A stretch of 64,000 bases of DNA, taken from positions 7,064,829-7,128,828 of the forward strand of contig NC_068355.1 of the NCBI RefSeq assembly GCF_020536995.1, written 5' to 3'. This document shows positions 10,601-24,700 of this stretch, piece by piece (the stretch's first letter is position 1; each line of letters starts with the position of its first letter). The position numbers and the translations under genes are program-made. The DNA is from Dreissena polymorpha (Eukaryota; Mollusca; Bivalvia; Myida; Dreissenidae). Under the pieces are notes generated by a model. The model was not told the DNA's origin. It saw only the letters and a list, made by a program, of their open reading frames with translations, and made no database searches.

Positions 10601-13600
10601 TTTTGAACAGGTTTCGAACAAACTTTTTTTTGGGGGGGGGGGGCACATTTTAGGTAAAATCCATGTAGAAGCAGCATTTCTGATGTCATTTCACCCAACA
10701 AAAGGGCTTGCTTGCATGGAAATACAACACACTTGAATTCCTGACTCAAAAAAAGTGATCGTCAGACATGAGCTTTAAGTCTTTTGCCACACCTGGACCT
10801 ATGATTCCTAGGCTCGCGTTCCGTCTCGGACAGGCTCCGGAAAGTGTCAGTCTGGCCCGGGTGCTCGATTCCGTGTAATCTGAGGAAACAAAAAGGTTTC
10901 TTGTGCACATTTACCAATAACGGTGCCAACTAATGTAAGTGGGATACAATTAGAGTAAGCTTTCAATAGTCTTTGTTGCTTTATTTGCTGCAAAGGGATA
11001 AGTCACCACGCCGGAATCACATTGTTGGGCACACTGGTAAAGTTATCGCCTTAAAATGTTGTTTCAGAGCTGCAGTAAATGTAAAACACCCAATTTTCCT
11101 AATTTTGGGGACAAACGTGTTCCAAGGTATCAAAGAAATCATTTTACAATAGATTTAATTGAAAATAACGGTGTACTAACCTACAAAGACACCGATCCTC
11201 TCGACACGACTGGGCGAGTGTTGAGGGCTGTCTCCGAATCAGTCATGCTGTACAGTTTTTGATGGCCTGTCACTTCAGCCGGACCTGTAAACCAATTGGA
11301 CGACAGTTCAGACAGAGCTATAGACCCATTTCGACACCGCCGACAAATGCACGCTTAGGTTTACGCATAATAATAGTGATAATGGGGTCACTTAAATACA
11401 GATTCTCTGGTGTTTTTCATGCGGGGTCTATGACAACAACATTCCTCCAGCAAAGAAAGCATATTATTATCATTTTTGTGTTTTCAGCTGAACACTTGAT
11501 TTTGCTTGAACTCAGCAAGATATCCAAACAGGAAAAATAAGGCAAAGTAGTGTTATTAAAACTTATTCTGAGTAGAATTGCCTGACGGGGTTGAAAGCGA
11601 AGGCAAATAACAGTGTCGGTCAAATATTGGCAGGCATTTTTAACAGTAAAAGGTTCAAAAAGTAAACAATAATAATAGATACAGATGAAATAAAGACATG
11701 CATTAGGTTCATTTTTGAGATTGATGCAAATTAATGTCAAAATGTCACTGAAAAACAATACCGAGTGTTTAAGTAGTCTTAGAATATGTCTCCGGAACAG
11801 GTTTCGGTGTGATTTTCCAGCATTTACCCCCCTTATTACCCCAAGTGCTACAGCCCAATTGCAAACAGCCCTAATTTGGGTCAAAATGACATTTGGCAGT
11901 TATGTTTTGCAATACAGAGAGTTTTTGATGGTCAATTGTCAAAATTCTGGCAGACGACTAACTTGGTCGGAAGTTCTTAAAGGTTACGCATGCGCAATTA
12001 ATTTCCTTCTATATTACATATAAAATAGTTGATGTTCGATATCAATTTTTACCATGACCAAGCGTTTCAACACTATATCATCATACATCATTGGAAAGAT
12101 AAATGCATAATCTTTTGAAAAAAATGCATGCCATCAAATTCTATGTGTTGTAACTCAAAATATTTACCTTAGAATAGGCACACCAGTTTTGACACATGTG
12201 GAGGCGACCATTTTTACTCAAATAGTATGACCTTCTTTCAAAGCCGGGAACCATCGACAGAAAAAGTAGAGCACAAAAATGGCTTTTTTTCTTATTGCTT
12301 ACAAATATACCTTCAAATTAATACCAAAAACAACCATTTGCATTCTATTTTACAAATCCTAGGCAGCATTCACTGAACAATGTGTGCTATATATCAAATT
12401 GACTGCATGTAACCCTGTAAACAGGAGTTCCGGTTTGGGATTATGTGACCTTAAAGAGAACCCAACCCCTTTAAATTTATATAAAAGGCACTTTTCCCAC
12501 AGGTATAATCTGTTTTGAGACAGATCACAAAGTTCCGGTACAATGACACACAGATTTATTCATAAAAGTCGCCGTTGAAAGCGTCATGCGTAACAGCGTT
12601 TCGCGTCAAGAATTATGGAAGAAAAGCCAAACTTGGTTTCATCATACATGCAGCACTTAGACTTCATACAAGTCATCACTTTCGATTCTAATAGGCAAAG
12701 TTGATGTAACAGATGACTGAAGAAGTGACAAAAATCATCAATGGCAATATTTGTGCATCAAAGCAGGTTTTGAACAGGTTTCGAACAAACTTTTTTTTTG
12801 GGGGGGGGGGGCACATTTTAGGTAAAATCCATGTAGAAGCAGCATTTCTGATGTCATTTCACCCAACAAAAGGGCTTGCTTGCATGGAAATACAACACAC
12901 TTGAATTCCTGACTCAAAAAAAGTGATCGTCAGACATGAGCTTTAAGTCTTTTGCCACACCTGGACCTATGATTCCTAGGCTCGCGTTCCGTCTCGGACA
13001 GGCTCCGGAAAGTGTCAGTCTGGCCCGGGTGCTCGATTCCGTGTAATCTGAGGAAACAAAAAGGTTTCTTGTGCACATTTACCAATAACGGTGCCAACTA
13101 ATGTAAGTGGGATACAATTAGAGTAAGCTTTCAATAGTCTGTGTTGCTTTATTTGCTGCAAAGGGATAAGTCACCACGCCGGAATCACATTGTTGGGCAC
13201 ACTGGTAAAGTTATCGCCTTAAAATGTTGTTTCAGAGCTGCAGTAAATGTAAAACACCCAATTTTCCTAATTTTGGGGACAAACGTGTTCCAAGGTATCA
13301 AAGAAATCATTTTACAATAGATTTAATTGAAAATAAAGGTGTACTAACCTACAAAGACACCGATCCTCTCGACACGACTGGGCGAATGTTGAGGGCTGTC
13401 TCGGAATCAGTCATGCTGTACAGTTTTTGATGGCCTGTCACTTCAGCCGGACCTGTAAACCAATTGGACGACAGTTCAGACAGAGCTATAGACCCATTTC
13501 GACACCGCCTACAAATGCACGCTTAGGTTTACGCATAATAATAGTGATAATGGGGTCACTTAAATACAGATTCTCTGGTGTTTTTCATGCGGGGTCTATG

Positions 13601-14622
13601 ACAACAACATTCCTCCAGCAAAGAAAGCATAATATTATTATCATTTTTGTGTTTTCAGCTGAACACTTGATTTTGCTTGAACTCAGCAAGATATCCAAAC
13701 AGGAAAAATAAGGCAAAGTAGTGTTATTAAAACTTATTCTGAGTAGAATTGCCTGACGGGGTTGAAAGCGAAGGCAAATAACAGTGTCGGTCAAATATTG
13801 GCAGGCATTTTTAACAGTAAAAGGTTCAAAAAGTAAACAATAATAATAGATACAGATGAAATAAAGACATGCATTAGGTTCATTTTTGAGATTGATGCAA
13901 ATTAATGTCAAAATGTCACTGAAAAACAATACCGAGTGTTTAAGTAGTCTTAGAATATGTCTCCGGAACAGGTTTCGGTGTGATTTTCCAGCATTTACCC
14001 CCCTTATTACCCCAAGTGCTACAGCCCAATTGCAAACAGCCCTAATTTGGGTCAAAATGACATCTGGCAGTTATGTTTTGCAATACAGAGAGTTTTTGAT
14101 GGTCAATTGTCAAAATTCTGGCAGACGACTAACTTGGTCGGAAGTTCTTAAAGGTTACGCATGCGCAATTAATTTCCTTCTATATTACATATAAAATAGT
14201 TGATGTTCGATATCAATTTTTACCATGACCAAGCGTTTCAACACTATATCATCATACATCATTGGAAAGATAAATGCATAATCTTTTGAAAAAAATGCAT
14301 GCCATCAAATTCTATGTGTTGTAACTCAAAATATTTACCTTAGAATAGGCACACCAGTTTTGACACATGTGGAGGCGACCATTTTTACTCAAATAGTATG
14401 ACCTACTTTCAAAGCCGGGAACCATCGACAGAAAAAGTAGAGCACAAAAATGGCTTTTTTTCTTATTGCTTACAAATATACCTTCAAATTAATACCAAAA
14501 ACAACCATTTGCATTCTATTTTACAAATCCTAGGCAGCATTCACTGAACAATGTGTGCTATATATCAAATTGACTGCATGTAACCCTGTAAACAGGAGTT
14601 CCGGTTTGGGATTATGTGACCT
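7645..14622. repeat. 2.17-kb macrosatellite, 3.2 copies
   Basis: Unit starts (AGGTTACGCATGCGCAATTA) lie at 7645, 9813, 11981 and 14152, giving periods of 2168, 2168 and 2171 bp. The fourth copy stops after about 470 bp. Copies differ by scattered single bases and by the length of a T/G run (about 8459, 10625 and 12790), so they are almost identical. Each unit has a GC-richer block (around 8640-8700), a TATA-like phrase (TTTATATAAAAGGCAC at about 8140) and short frames of 63-156 aa. The minus frame in copy 1 is shorter than in copies 2 and 3, which argues against selection for coding. I recognise no transposase, rRNA, snRNA or histone gene. It may be a satellite-like locus, a tandemly amplified non-autonomous element, or partly an assembly product. 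Confidence 0.92.
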
Positions 14623-17149
14623 ACACACTAGTCGCCATACTCCAGAGCGACGCCAATAAGAAAAACAATTTCATCGTAATATTACGTTAGCGCAGTATTT
14701 TGCATATTTGTTTCACTGGTGTATGGCCCAATGTGCGTTTCGATAGTCTGATATTTATTACTTTCTATTTTGCCTTATTCACGTTTTTAAAATATGATAG
14801 AGTAAATGCGCATTTTTTGCTGCAATTTCACAAAATATTTATTGCGCATATTGCATTCATTTGGCGGACGTTTTGACCGGCCTGTTACGCGATGTACTGA
14901 AAAGCACGTACAAATGATGGACACGCCTGTAAATAGGTCAGAAAATGATGCCCTTCTTATCAAGGACTTGAATTACGAAGTACAAACGGCCGAATGTCGT
15001 TTATCTTTATCGAGCCGACTATTTATAGATTGTATATTTATAAAGGAGAAGATAACGGTCAGGGGTTTAATAAAGGTGGTAACAGCTAGCTATCACATAT
15101 CTGCGTAGCTATCAAATTTGTCATAAATGTATAATATGTTTGATTGAACGAGTGTGCATTCAGATTTGAAATTAAATTCGATTAATTTGACATATACTTT
15201 CACAATTTAATTTAGAATATGAAATACCTCTATGTGAATGCGCTCTTTGGACAATGATTTGCAACAATAATTTACTATGTGTGTTTAAAATTGTATATGT
15301 CATATGCTTAGTTTAAACACTGTCGAAAATAAAAACCGGCAAAAACTTCCGTTATGTCAGAACATTTTTTAATAAAGTAAAATGTAAATTGTTGCTCGTG
15401 AATATAAAAATAACATGATAACATACTGAGCCATTTTAATAGTGAATATCTATGTTATCCGATGTACATGTTAATATGAACGAATTTTCTCTCGTGATTG
15501 ATCTCTTCCAATTAGTATGTCAATAAGTGTTTTGAAGAAAATAGCTACAACTATGTCACAGCGCAGTCCTTGAAGGTACACATGTCCTTTTTCCCATACA
15601 GAAATCTTATCTCAACCAATACAATGGTGAAACTATTACATGTGAATGACGTGATTAATCTTGGCGTTGTTTGTTTAAACGTAAAGTCGGCAATTCATCG
15701 CGTTTTATAGTGGTAGACAAATAAGTGCAAACAGTCAGATATGTCCAGGGGAAATTCGTTTGAATCAATACATAAGTAAAATGCATTACTATGAATGTTT
15801 ACTTCAGTAAATATGGACATGTGCAACACAGATTTATGTATTACGGTAAGATACAATTTATATTATACGGTGGAACGGATGGAAATTATTCAGTTTTATA
15901 ACAAGGTTGAACGCTATTTGTCACGTGCGGAGATGGCATTGACAATTTAACAGTGTGAAATGAATTTCGTCGAGGAAATAACATTTCAATAAATGTATTG
16001 GTATGTAAACATTTAATATACTTGTTGTTAAAACTTCATTAAAATATTAAATAATAATAATAATATTAACATCCTGGCAATTATAAATTTGTCGTTTGAA
16101 AATTCGCGAATTCCGTCAGTCCATATGTCATAACAGAATTGAAAACAAATTTGTTTCCATAAGTTGATTACTAGATTCGTTTTTTAAATTTTGTGTTCAA
16201 TGGTTTCAATACTAAATCACATTGACGCATACAAACACGCTTAAATGATTAAACGCAAAAACATATTTGAAGTGTAAAAGTTAAATTGAACACACTATAC
16301 ATATTATTAAGTATATTAATTTATATGTGGGTGCATTTATTTAAGGTTTTATTAACTTTGCGTTCAAATGTATACATGTTGAACGGCTAATGTAGCTCGT
16401 TTTGGTTAGCAATACGCCCAATATGCAACGTTATTTAAATGGAATTGGTAGACGTATATTGTTATTTTGAAATGTTATGATTTTCTGACACCACTGAACG
16501 TTGATATAATAACCATATTATGTTGTAAGACAAACTACTTAAGATTGTATTAGAATCAACATTACTGAGCGTTCAACGTTTATTGTTTTTTTAATTCAAA
16601 CCAAGTTATTGTTCCGATACTTGTTGTATGCCTACTACGTTATTCTAAGCGGATCCCAGTTGGTAATTGCCACAAAAAACATTGCTCATCTGTCAGTTAT
16701 TTCTCCAAAAAGTACTATATATGTAAGTTTTGAATCACATTTACCAATACAAGAACACTTGACCACTATAATAAGTTTGTACCTATTCATTCTTAAAGAT
16801 ATGAAATTGATACATGTTAGTTTTTCACAGTTTGAATTAATTAAATATATTATCATAATCGTGTACAGCCGAAGAAAGGCATATTTATATAAGACGACTA
16901 TTTTATTGACAAGAGCGTAAATTTAAGAATTTGTACATTCTATCGCTATTATAGTCTTATCTACAGTGTCGTTGTATACAATAGTTTCCAGTATATTATT
17001 TTGAATTACAATTGTTCATGATTTTGATTAGGAGAGCAATGTTTGTATCAGAAAATCGTCTAAAGAGTTCACTACATCAAAGCAGGGGATCAAAAACTTG
17101 AAACAAACATGCAGGTAATCATTATCGTTGGAGTTTATCTATAATTTAT

Positions 17150-17575
17150 ACTGAACATAATACATTCATATACAAAACTAATCAGACATAAAGGCCAACT
17201 AACAGACAGACATGCATACAGATGGAATGACGGTCTTACGGACGGACTAAATGACGGAATGAACAAAGAACCGGTCGATCGACAAAAACAAATAAGTCGA
17301 AAAGACAAATCTGCTTGACAAGATAGGCAATACATACATGCATATAGAAATCAGGCGGACGAACGGGCACCATTCGACCGGGTGGGATGGCGAGGAGTCG
17401 TTCGTACTGGCAAACAGACAGACATATATACATAAAGATAGACAGATAGACAAAAAGGAAGCACAGACTGACTGACGGACAGCCTTTTAGATTTAGGACA
17501 AGACAAACCGACCAGCAGGTATGCGGGCAGATAGACGGGCGAAACTACCGACTTACAGACATGATAGACAACCAA
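17150..17575. repeat. Degenerate GACA/GACG microsatellite
   Basis: Tetranucleotides of the type GACA, GACG and GGAC recur with many changes. They leave overlapping open frames on the minus strand that are rich in repeats and have no domain. The same degenerate block sits at the matching place in copy B (about 43.93-44.21 kb), so it predates the duplication. Confidence 0.7.
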
Positions 17576-18030
17576 AGTTATATGTCGACTATTGTTCTGT
17601 TAAAAAAAAACTTTGTTTACCAAAAAAATGTTACTTTTTTGTTAAAACAAACAAATCATGATTAAATTAGACTTTATGTAATTGTATTTGTATCATATCT
17701 GATTTATCTGTAATTGGGCTTATATCGATTTTTCAGTTCTCGTGTACATTTTAAACAACTTTACAGAATTTAATGATAAGACTTCAACCTATTGAATCAG
17801 AAATACAAGGAATACACTAGGTTTCATACATTAAACACAACGCATGTTTGATACAAAACAATCAAATTCACTAGTAAAGAGATATATACAAACATACGAA
17901 ACTTATTTATATCAATTTAAGCAAATGACATAAACATATGCATCAGTCCCATTTTAAAGCTATGTAAAGACTGTATGTAACATAACACAACTAATCAAAA
18001 GTGAAATAATATGTGTATTCTAGGTTTCAG

Positions 18031-20114
18031 AACAATTCACAAAATTGTCTATCCGTTTGTCTGAAGAACTTGATGACAGTGGGGCCGGAAAGATAGTGTA
18101 AAGGAGCGGAGACGAACTTTCTAATTAAGGGAGGGCATAGAGATGTTAGGATGGAAACTAGATTGAAAGGACGTTGAATGTTTTCATTTTGGGAGCCAAA
18201 CGGAAGGCACCACCATTCCCGGTCTCCAATCTGATATTGATATGTTAACAAGTCACAACAAGGTGAATATCATGAGAGTCTGGGGAGACTGGGAGGCCGG
18301 GCTTATTAACGTTCTGATGCTCCGCGACAACATTACACCTCCTCAACAGTACCTACTACAGGTCTTCAGAAAGGACTCACCCGAATCGATGGCAAATCTG
18401 TTTGTGAGGAAAGACTCTGGGCAAATACTGTTCAGCGCTCAACGATGGAAACAGTATCAGGAGCATACAATGCAAGATTACGGACACCCAACATAAATGG
18501 CCCTTCTGTGAGTTATATAGCTTACTGGGATATGGTGCAAGGGTGTATCGTACGCAAACCTCTTCCTGAAATACAACACTGGAAAGACAGATGTAGATGT
18601 AGAAACTGGCCGCCGGTTCAGCTACTTGAGTCTGCATGGTTAGCTTCGTGTTTCCTGGTACCATCCGGTCATCACGATAGTGATTATAAACGCGAAGAAT
18701 GGCGCCTGTCTCCGAACCTGATAGAACGAATGTTAATGTTTAGCTTTAATATGACACAAATAAAATGTAACATTGTGTTAAAACTAATTAACAAATCCTT
18801 ATTTTCAAATGTCGAGGGAGATTATATAACAAGCTATCATTGTAAAACTTTAAGGTTTTACACCATAGAAAGAACGCATCCGTCTCTGTGGTGCGAACGT
18901 AACCTCATGTTTCTCCTTTGGCTTTGTTTACATGCATTGAAGAAATGGCTGCGATTGGGAAGGCTCCCGCATTATATCATAGGAGGAGTGAACTTGTTCG
19001 ATGGGAAAGTTTCTAAGTTGCAGCAGAGACGCCTTTTAGTGTATATAGACCCAATGATAAAGAAAAACTTGCAAGATGCATTTTACATTGATATAGATGA
19101 AATAGGAGGTCGGTTACAAGCATGTAGTATACGGCGAATTGGACAAGATGGAGGGCTTGGACGTGAATGTTTACGTAACAGCATCAGCTTACTGCTGAAA
19201 TTTGAGTTTTTGGAAACAGTGTTCAACTCTTTTCCGCGTTGTATATTTAAAAAACACGGTTCTTATGCAACCTTAGAGCAAGAGATACAATGTGCATTTC
19301 GCAAAATTTTTGAATACTCCAATGATATTAGATTGAAAACGGTTGCTTTAGAATTTATTAAACACGTGTATGCGTTACAAAATTCAATGCAATCATCTAA
19401 ATGTTTGCGACTTCGAAACGTTCTTATCAACAAAAATTTAAGTCGTTTTCAATATTCCTTTAACACAGATGTAGCTTCTTGTCGCTTGAAGATGGCTTCA
19501 ATATTGTACTAAGTGGGCATTTTCACGCGGCCTTAAGAGTGTTGAAGGATTCGGAAAGAAGGTATCACAGCAAGGTAAAGGCTGTGTGCGGATTAATACT
19601 TATAGAAGGAGACCGTGATCTCCAGATGTTTGCTAACATGCTATCAGGTAGCAGTGACAAGGGATTCAGTGAACACCCATTCGCATGTTGTGTCAGGTTT
19701 CTAAGGGAAGAAGCTTACTGTGTTCCAATTATATTATGGTATGAAATGAATCGCAAAATCACTGATCAGGAAGTTGCAGAGAGACACCTTGTTCATAAAC
19801 GATGGATGGGCGGTGCTGAGGTGGATGCTCGTCCGTTCCTACACTACTTACAATACCTCACGTATGGAGGGCTCGGTGATCGTGACAATCAGCTGCGTGC
19901 ATTGGACGCCTTGTGGTCTTTTGAATATGGTGCAAGAAATAAAATCAACCTGTATCACCATGAGACTGCACTGAACTTGCTGGGGCATTGCTATGAAATT
20001 GTAGGAGAATATGATTTTGCGTTATATTACTACGAGTTGTCGTTAAGTGGGTGCAATTCGAACAATGCTGCTAACTGGCACGTAATGCGTATGCGGCGTC
20101 TTATAAGAGGTTAA
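18031..20114 (+). pseudogene. Mab-21-like (cGAS-related) pseudogene, copy A
   Basis: The frames match the bivalve Mab-21-like family, about 700 aa. First comes a nucleotidyltransferase core with motif HFGSQTEGTTIPGLQSDID (GS plus D-x-D, about 18187-18243). Next is the Mab-21 helical domain (RLSPNLIERMLMF at about 18706, THPSLWCERNLMFLLW at about 18868). The C-terminus has a TPR-like helix pair (ALNLLGHCYEI, ALYYYELSLS) and ends at the TAA at 20112. A splice acceptor (TAGGTTTCAG) precedes 18031, so at least one 5' exon is expected; a candidate donor GCAG|GTAATC lies near 17112. The gene is broken: a 1-nt loss near 18085, stops at 18122 and 18164, a 2-nt loss near 18485 and a 1-nt loss near 19509. 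In this family, active members make cyclic dinucleotide-type signals, and many bivalve paralogues are of unknown activity. Copy A keeps the nucleotidyltransferase residues in its remnant. Confidence 0.85.
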
Positions 20115-20465
20115 AAATAAGACAAAAACAATTTTCTTCTGAACGATATACAAAATACTGTACACGCATTTGTTAAGGAAATCAATTTTGTGATCAGTTA
20201 TTTTCCTATGTTTAATATTTTCAATAATATAAAACGATGAAGACAAGCAATGTTCAAGTATATTTCAAAATAGTAATATAGGTACTATGGTGCATGCCCT
20301 GTTATGATTTTCTCATACAGCAGGAACTATGTTGTAAACTGTGTGATGTTGTTTTGTAAACTGATTAATGCGTGTTGTCAATGTCCATGTATGCATAAGT
20401 AAGAAGTTATGAGGTGCAACTACAATTATTAATATAACTCAATTTGAAAATGATACGTATGTACA

Positions 20466-20699
20466 TCGCGATTCCGATACCGTCGTACGATAAGACTTTC
20501 ATATAAATCCTGTACATGTAACACATTTTATTTCCAAAATAAAGAACGGTATAAAATACTCTCAAGCTCAATTGATCGCTCAAGATTTTTGTGAAGAATA
20601 TCAATTTGTGCTTTAGATACGTGTTCTTCTCTTGAATATTTAACATAAATGGATAGCATTTGTAAGTAATTTACGAATTATTAAAGCTTAATTTGATTA
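20466..20699. other. Short spacer after copy A
   Basis: AT-rich DNA between the end of the duplicated segment and the tandem array. I see nothing recognisable. Confidence 0.4.
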
Positions 20700-21735
20700 G
20701 TTTTTATTAGCATACCTTGGCATTGAAGTGCTAAAGGTTAGCTTATGTGATCGCACTATGTCGCCCGTAGTCGTACAGTGTGCGGTCTAGGTCGAGTTTA
20801 AATCTGGATAATATGCGTCCCACAACTAGGTCACAAGGTCATATTTTTAGTAAAACAAACATTGTAACCAGTAAAGAGGCCAAATGTATTACTAAATCTT
20901 TATAAAACTTGGTCAGAATGTTTTTCTTAACATTTTCTAGACTGAGTCCGAATCTTGGTGCCAATAACTAGGCCATAAGGTCGAATCTCAATAAAAAAAA
21001 TATTGTTATCACTCTATAAGACACACGGTCGCCTCAATCTTGTTGAAACTTGGTCGTAATGTTTATCTTGGCAATATCTAGGCCGAGTTTAAATCTAGTC
21101 ACACGCGTCCAAAAACTTGGTATTTAAGTAACCAGGTCACCTGGTGAAATTGTTGTTCAAAACAACTTGTTACCACATAGAAGCAAGAGTTATTACCCAA
21201 TCATGATGAAACTTGGTCATAATGTTTATCTTGACATCTTTTCAGGCAGAGTTTGAATTACGGTCACGTGCGTCCAAAGTGAAATCTTAGAAAAACCTTG
21301 TTATCACTTTAGGGACCACAATCATATTTCAATATTGAAGACACTTGGTCAGAATGTTTATCTTCACAAAATTTAGGCCGTGTTCGAATTTGTATTATGT
21401 GCTTTCAAAAACTAGTTCCCCAAGTCAAGTTTGACCAGTAAACATTATATTCGTAATGTAACTTTGTCACTAATCATTCGTTTTTATATCCGTGAATGTA
21501 GGTAAACACTTGAAAAACAACAACACTTGTTCCCACTTTAAAGGCCTCATGTATGACTTGATAAAACATGGTCAGAACGTGTATTTGGGCAGTATATAAG
21601 CCGAGTTTGAATCTCATTCGCATTTGTTCAAAACCTAAGTCACCAGTAAAATGTTTTGTATCAATAAAACACTTGTTACCACCCTAGAATCCAATGTCAG
21701 TATTCAATTTAATGACTAATCATGGCCCTCTTGTT
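20700..21735. repeat. Diverged tandem repeat, about 140-230 bp units
   Basis: The phrase 'AACTTGGTCAGAATGTTTAT' recurs with changes near 20905, 21045, 21208, 21340 and 21570. Each is followed by 'TCTAGGCCGAGTTTGAATCT'-type sequence and 'AACTAGGTCACNAGGTC'. I recognise this as a common dispersed tandem family of bivalves. It has no coding frame. Confidence 0.7.
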
Positions 21736-24700
21736 TGACACTGAACTCCTATATAACCGTTTACCGAAAAAAATAACTATAATTACCCAACATGAGCTTG
21801 TTTTAACCTCGGCTTTATGCATGTAAATATCCATAATGTACAAAACATGCAAGACTCAAAATATTTTGGAAATTGAATATATGTCTTATTATGTTTATTT
21901 CTTGGGACTTCTTCTTCGGAACTTTTATTTCTTTTTTTATGAATCACCGTTTTATCTGATTTAAAAAGATATAAGATCGTATATATTGAGTGATAATACT
22001 CACCTTAAGATTGTTTAAATAAATTTCACAAGCTATGACCTTCTTGCGTATGAATCTTTAATATTAATATTGATAAATCTGCAAAGATTAACTGCAAGAA
22101 AAAATAATATTCATCACTGACAAAACATTACGTTACATGGACTATTTTATTCCAGACAAAACCCTTGATCAGCTTTGAAAATACGAATAACTACTTAAGT
22201 GAATAAAGAAAAGGTCTGGAAAAATAAAGTTCAAGTCCAATCAAGCATTATAAACACACAAACTCAAATTAAACACATACAATTAAACTAAATTAGGATA
22301 TCTGATTTTTAAATCTATATCGTGTGACGATAAGAACGATGAATATAACAATCGCAAATACATTGCAATATTGAACATTTGTCATATGTTAAACGTCTTA
22401 ACGAACTATATCTCTATTGTAACAGCGCTACGTCCTTACTACACGGTCACTGTATCACACATGTATTGATACATTATTTAGGTTTTAGGCATAAAACGTA
22501 AAAGATAAAATATCAAAAAACTCACGAAATTTTCCAACCTTCTCTAGATATTTGACTAGATCAGCGCGTATATCGTATTCAACCACCTCGCAGAGATTCG
22601 CCTGGTTCTGATCGAAAATCTTATTCAATCCCGAGCATATATGTGACTGGATCAGAGCGTAGCTCGTATTCAACCCTGGCATACACATCACGTGCTCATA
22701 GTCGATTCTAATAATGGTTTAATTATACATGATTTTAAATAGTTTTTTTTAACTAAAATTTACTTTTGTCTCTGTAAACTATACATAAAAGGTCGATTAT
22801 TCGCATCACATTGCTTCGATTTTACTTAAATTAAAAAAAAATTACACCAATTATCTTTCCAGATCTGGAAGGGCTTGTAAATGCTGTTTCTGTCGTTGAC
22901 TCGATAACCTTGTTCTAAGGTTTTGTTAACATGCAGAAATAGTTACAATACGTGTACAATGCCTTTTAACAAACACACATTTAACATTTTCATACCCTTG
23001 AGTTGTTTAATCACAAACATAAAAACTCAAAAAATGTATTCGGCGTATGTTAAACTACAGTGTACATAAGGCCGATAAATCAAGTTCACACATACAGAAT
23101 TAAAACAGTGTAACTAAAGTCTTGATTATAATTGAACACATTACTTAAACGCTTATGGGACACCATTATATACTGGTACATGTTTTATCTAATAACACGT
23201 ATATGTGTTTCAAACATCAAAATAATACATACCATCTATGATTAATTTATTAAGAATAGTTATAAAAAACATTCTAACTGTTCGCAATTATATATTTATA
23301 ATATACTATATCTGCTCAAGTTTTATAACAGCGTCTGACAAAAAAGAACAAGAACACGCTGTTAAACAATCATCTTCAAAGAAGGTGCTTATCTTAATAA
23401 GGTTTGACCCTGTATAGACATTTCAATAATGAGAGTCATTCGCTTTCAACAGTATGAGTCGATGAGATCTTGAACATAAACAACAGTATGAGTCGATGAG
23501 ATCTTGAACATAAACACACGATAAGAGTCATAACTGTAAAACTGTTTATTAATTTGAAATAAAATTGACCAACAAAACTTATATGCATACATAAATTCGT
23601 ATATTCTGCCAGAGTGTTAGAGTGATTGAAAATTGCCAATTTGATAAAAAATGACAGGCATTTAAAACATAGAACTCGCCATAAGCATAATAAGTAGGTT
23701 CTTGAAAAATAGTGTGGCAAAATGATGTATGTTTTTGTTAAAATACTATCTGTGTAATAGTTACAACCATTGCCACTGGGAATATTTAGTTAATTCATTG
23801 AACTTTCAAAGAAAGTGTGCTGCATTATAATGGGTTAGGATCATAAAGAGCATGGTTGGATTCCGAGAGGGGCCTGATGTGACCTTGGGGCGGAAGAGTA
23901 CTGCAGTAATGACCGGTGTATACACAACGGAACATTCCCAGTGTTAGCGGAAACCTCCGGAAATTAGACAATATTGTCATCAAAGGTCGTGTATCTAAAG
24001 TAAGCTATGGAAAGAAGAATGGGAGCTTCTGTTTTATTTATCAACCAGTGCCAATTCTAGTCTTCTTTTTCATGTAAACTATTAAACTATAATTATATAA
24101 TGTAAATTGTTAAACTAGTATTATACATCTGACGAAGTAACAGCAAAAAAAATACACGTGAGCTGACTGTACTTCATGGGAAATCCGCGTAAAATCCATG
24201 CTGTTACTTCCGATTTCACGTGAAACATTAACCGATTGTCATGGCTTGTTTATTTAAAAGTCATTATTAATTCAACTGAACATAAGCTTATCTTCTTGTT
24301 TTATACATTAATATCAATAATTATACATCTTACAATAATACCAGTGAAAAACGTATACAAGAGCCGTCGATTAACTCACTGTCGATTTTATTTGAGTCGT
24401 TATTGTATTGTCATGATATACTGATTCGAGCAAACAGGTGAGTAATATTGTCTATTTTTTTATTTATTATAAAATGTTTATTAAGGAAGGCGTTATATTT
24501 TTAGGAGTTTTAATATAAATAATAATTCTACCATGTATAAGTAAAAAGTGTACATTAATATGCATAATGCTGCATGCTGACTGTGAGATATATATTGAAT
24601 CTTATTTAAAAAAACAATCATGCATTTATAATGATTTAATAAAAATATCATATATTTTAAAGCGGATTCATTGTGAATATATATCTGACCACATTTATGA

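Larger units (their letters stand above)
14623..20465. repeat. Segmental duplication, copy A
   Basis: From the end of the macrosatellite to about 20.46 kb the sequence is collinear with copy B (25.69-26.0 kb plus about 38.3-47.11 kb). Anchors include 'GTCAGAAAATGATGCCC' (14938 and 25836), 'TATCTGCGTAGCTAT' (15099 and 38330), 'ATAATTGCCACA'-type sequence near 16.66 and 43.42 kb, the Mab-21-like gene, and 'GCATAAGTAAGAAGTTATGA' (20393 and 47040). Non-coding parts are well diverged, so the duplication is not recent. Copy A is the compact version, about 5.8 kb. Confidence 0.85.

Noticed and set aside
11417-14055. 155-156-aa minus-strand frames and 68-102-aa plus-strand frames in the macrosatellite units
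   Set aside because: They overlap on opposite strands, the first unit's version is shortened, and no domain is seen. High identity between units alone explains their recurrence.
16609-16920. 103-aa frame in copy A
   Set aside because: The matching sequence in copy B (about 43.37-43.68 kb) is not open and no domain is visible. It is probably intronic or upstream DNA of the pseudogene.
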